DNA of 7,576 nt, from the NCBI GenBank assembly GCA_038204345.1, contig JBBRDB010000128.1:1-7576 (forward strand), given 5' to 3'. Of the stretch, positions 6,475 through 7,576 are shown one piece after another (the stretch's first letter is position 1; each line of letters begins with the position of its first letter). The notes below the pieces were generated by a model. It made no database searches and had not been told where the DNA came from. It saw only the letters and a list, made by a program, of their open reading frames with translations. A program made the position numbers and the translations under genes. The stretch comes from JAHJSA01 sp038204345. GTDB lineage: Bacteria > Actinomycetota > Thermoleophilia > RBG-16-64-13.

Positions 6475-6587
6475 CGGCCTTCTCTCATCCAGACTTTCAC
6501 TGTCGGCCCAGGAATCACACCTGGTCTGCCCCTAGAGGCTCGCGGGCTCTACCGCCGGTAGGGAATCTCACCCAACCCCGAAGACCG
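6475..6587 (-). promoter_or_regulatory. FMN riboswitch (RFN element) aptamer
   Basis: The minus strand carries the RFN signature almost unbroken: GGTCTTCGGGG, then GGGTGAGATTCCC, TACCGGCGGT, AGCCCGCGAGCC, GGGGCAGACC, a GTGTGATTCC stem, GGGCCGACAGT, and AAAGTCTGGATGAGAGAAGG. The closing stem P1 pairs CGGTCTTC (6587-6580) with GAAGGCCG (6482-6475), eight pairs including one G-U wobble. The aptamer binds flavin mononucleotide, and in this family binding turns off riboflavin synthesis genes. It stands directly before ribD, so it most likely controls the whole ribD-ribE-ribBA-ribH transcript as a negative-feedback switch. Confidence 0.97.
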
Positions 6588-6615
6588 TTCTGTTCCTGCA
6601 AGCGCAGGCTGAGGA

Positions 6616-6644
6616 AATGTACCACACCCCCGTCGGGTCGGCAA
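6616..6644 (-). promoter_or_regulatory. Sigma70-like promoter of the riboflavin operon
   Basis: On the minus strand TTGCCG (6644-6639, 4 of 6 matches) and TACATT (6621-6616, 4 of 6) are separated by 17 bases, with a TGG extended -10 just before TACATT. Transcription would start near 6609, about 20 bases before the P1 stem of the riboswitch, exactly where a leader start is expected. Confidence 0.55.
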
Positions 6645-6660
6645 CGACGGCGACCGGGTG
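6625..6660 (-). terminator. Hairpin between rpe and the rib promoter
   Basis: The minus strand forms CACCC/GGGTG (6660-6656 with 6629-6625) and, after a 5-nt bulge, CCGTCG/CGACGG (6650-6645 with 6635-6630) around a 9-nt loop: 11 pairs in all. No clear U-run follows. It is the strongest candidate for ending the fmt-rpe transcript, and its loop contains the proposed -35 box of the rib promoter. The remaining sequence between the rpe stop and this hairpin (6661-6737) shows nothing I can name apart from a repeated ATGGGCATCC. Confidence 0.4.
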
Positions 6661-6737
6661 GGCGGCACCGCAAAGGCGGATGCCCATGCCGTAGAGTGGG
6701 ATGCCCATACGCCAGGCACCAACGCCCGTGAGGTCGG

Positions 6738-7451
6738 TCAGGTTTGTCTCGCAGTCTCCGCCGCCGCGGCCTCGTCGATGCCCGCCTGCAAGACGCCCGC
6801 CTGCACCAAGGGGTCCCCGCCGCCGAACACGGCCGACCCGGCCACCAGCCAGTCGGCGCCCGCGGCCACCAATTGAGCGGTGTTCGCGCGCCCCACACCC
6901 CCGTCGACTTCGAGTGTCACTTTGGGCGGGATCGAGGCCCTGAGGCGACGCAGTTTGTCGAGGCTCTCGGGAATGAACTCCTGTCCTCCGAATCCGGGAT
7001 TCACGCTCATGACCAAGATGTAGTCCGCCGTCAAGGCCGCCTCTTCCACAGCAACGACAGGGGTGGCCGGATTCAGTACCACTCCGGCAGCGGCTCCGAG
7101 TTCCCGTATCCGCGCGAGCGTGCGGTGCAGGTTGGGAGTGGTCTCAACGTGGACACTCAACGCATCCGCGCCCGCCGCTACGAAGTCATCGAGGAACGCG
7201 TCGGGCTGCTCGACCATCAGGTGGACGTCCACGAAAGCCCCGGCCAGGTGCACGCGCGGGGCCAGCGCGGCGACGATCGCGGGTCCGATGGTCAAATTCG
7301 GCACGAAATGCCCATCCATCACGTCGAAGTGCACCAGTCGTACCCCGGCGTCGAGAACCGCCTCGACCTCTTCTCCAAGACGGGCGAAATCGGCCGAAAG
7401 CACCGAAGGGACCAGGAGTCTGCTGCGGAAGATGTCGACTGGGATGCCCAT
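6738..7451 (-). CDS. rpe: Ribulose-phosphate 3-epimerase
   Basis: A 237-aa TIM-barrel enzyme that interconverts ribulose 5-phosphate and xylulose 5-phosphate in the pentose phosphate pathway. Active-site motifs are complete: PSVLSADF (15-22), HFDVMDGHFVPNLTIGP with metal/catalytic His42 and Asp44, DVHLMV with His77, MSVNPGFGGQ (148-157), and EVDGG with catalytic Asp183, followed by the phosphate-binding GSAVFG (205-210). I chose the ATG at 7451 because it gives the usual length, with AAGGA about 7 bases upstream; longer readings enter the preceding gene. The gene lies 22 bases after the fmt-like reading frame, so the two are probably cotranscribed. Its substrate, ribulose 5-phosphate, is also the RibB substrate, but the rib operon has its own promoter and switch. 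Confidence 0.97.
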   Translation of the reverse strand: MGIPVDIFRSRLLVPSVLSADFARLGEEVEAVLDAGVRLVHFDVMDGHFVPNLTIGPAIVAALAPRVHLAGAFVDVHLMVEQPDAFLDDFVAAGADALSVHVETTPNLHRTLARIRELGAAAGVVLNPATPVVAVEEAALTADYILVMSVNPGFGGQEFIPESLDKLRRLRASIPPKVTLEVDGGVGRANTAQLVAAGADWLVAGSAVFGGGDPLVQAGVLQAGIDEAAAAETARQT

Positions 7452-7473
7452 CTGTGCGTCCTTCCCTCCGTGT

Positions 7474-7576
7474 CTAGAGATCCGAGTGAACCGACTGGAG
7501 CCTGGAGCCATACCCACGCAGGAACTCAGCCGCGGTCATGACTCTCTTACCGCTGGGCTGCACTGCTAGGATCTCC
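7474..7576 (-). CDS. fmt: C-terminus of methionyl-tRNA formyltransferase (partial)
   Basis: The minus strand is open from the window edge to a TAG at 7476-7474, giving 33 complete codons. The segment EILAVQPSGKRVMTAAEFLRG resembles the extreme C-terminus of Fmt, where a strand ending in VQP-GK is followed by a conserved Met and a short FLRG helix; the last dozen residues are a variable tail. Fmt formylates initiator methionyl-tRNA. An fmt gene upstream of rpe fits the common def-fmt-rsmB-rpe neighbourhood, here apparently without rsmB in between. The rest of the gene lies outside the window, so the call rests on a short but characteristic segment. Confidence 0.7.
   Translation of the reverse strand, partial: EILAVQPSGKRVMTAAEFLRGYGSRLQSVHSDL

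Noticed and set aside
6567..6708. A 46-codon minus-strand reading frame (MGIPLYGMGIRLCG...) in the rpe-ribD leader, a possible leader peptide
   Set aside because: It runs across the proposed promoter and -10 box and into the conserved riboswitch, has no good ribosome-binding site and resembles no family; the riboswitch explains the region.
6681..6708. Repeated ATGGGCATCC, also found at the rpe start codon
   Set aside because: Repeats of 10-12 bases are expected by chance in a 7.6-kb GC-rich window, and no structure or regular spacing accompanies them.
5376..6731. Long plus-strand open reading frame opposite ribD
   Set aside because: It is antisense to ribD and the riboswitch, low-complexity in composition and without family motifs; long shadow frames are normal opposite high-GC genes.

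Overview
The window is GC-rich, densely packed bacterial chromosome carrying only housekeeping genes. I see no transposase, phage, CRISPR or tRNA/rRNA signature. The lineage cannot be fixed from the sequence alone. A zinc-ribbon (four-cysteine) L28, an adjacent Asp23/FakA pair, a DUF1858 redox-type protein and GC-rich coding suggest a high-GC Gram-positive-type anaerobe, such as an actinobacterium of the Coriobacteriia kind. This is tentative.

Layout, right to left, because most genes lie on the minus strand. The right edge holds the last 33 codons of a gene that looks like methionyl-tRNA formyltransferase (fmt), followed after 22 bases by rpe (ribulose-phosphate 3-epimerase). Next comes a 315-base leader with an 11-bp hairpin, a sigma70-like promoter and a well-conserved FMN riboswitch with its terminator. 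It controls a complete riboflavin operon: ribD, ribE, ribBA and ribH. ribD/ribE and ribBA/ribH overlap by 1 and 8 bases, which suggests translational coupling. Together these genes take GTP and ribulose 5-phosphate (which Rpe interconverts with xylulose 5-phosphate) to riboflavin; the phosphatase step and the RibF/RibC kinase are not in the window.

The rib operon converges with rpmB (L28, plus strand) across a short spacer holding two strong hairpins. Divergent from rpmB is a minus-strand operon: a 71-aa DUF1858 CxxC protein, an Asp23/Gls24 protein (YloU-like) and a FakA/YloV-type fatty acid kinase. The rpe ... rpmB <> yloU-yloV arrangement resembles the Bacillus order, with a rib operon lying between rpe and rpmB. 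The left edge holds a hairpin and a perfect 24-bp inverted repeat cut by, or starting exactly at, the window boundary.

Points most worth a second look: (1) the riboswitch terminator overlaps the apparent ATG of ribD, so the real start is more likely a GTG 18 bases downstream, whose ribosome-binding site is the terminator's own 3' arm; (2) RibBA has Gln where the RibB domain normally has a metal-binding His; (3) the 24-bp inverted repeat; (4) the DUF1858 gene at the head of the asp23-fakA operon. I found no convincing new biological system; the region is mainly an ordinary core-genome segment.
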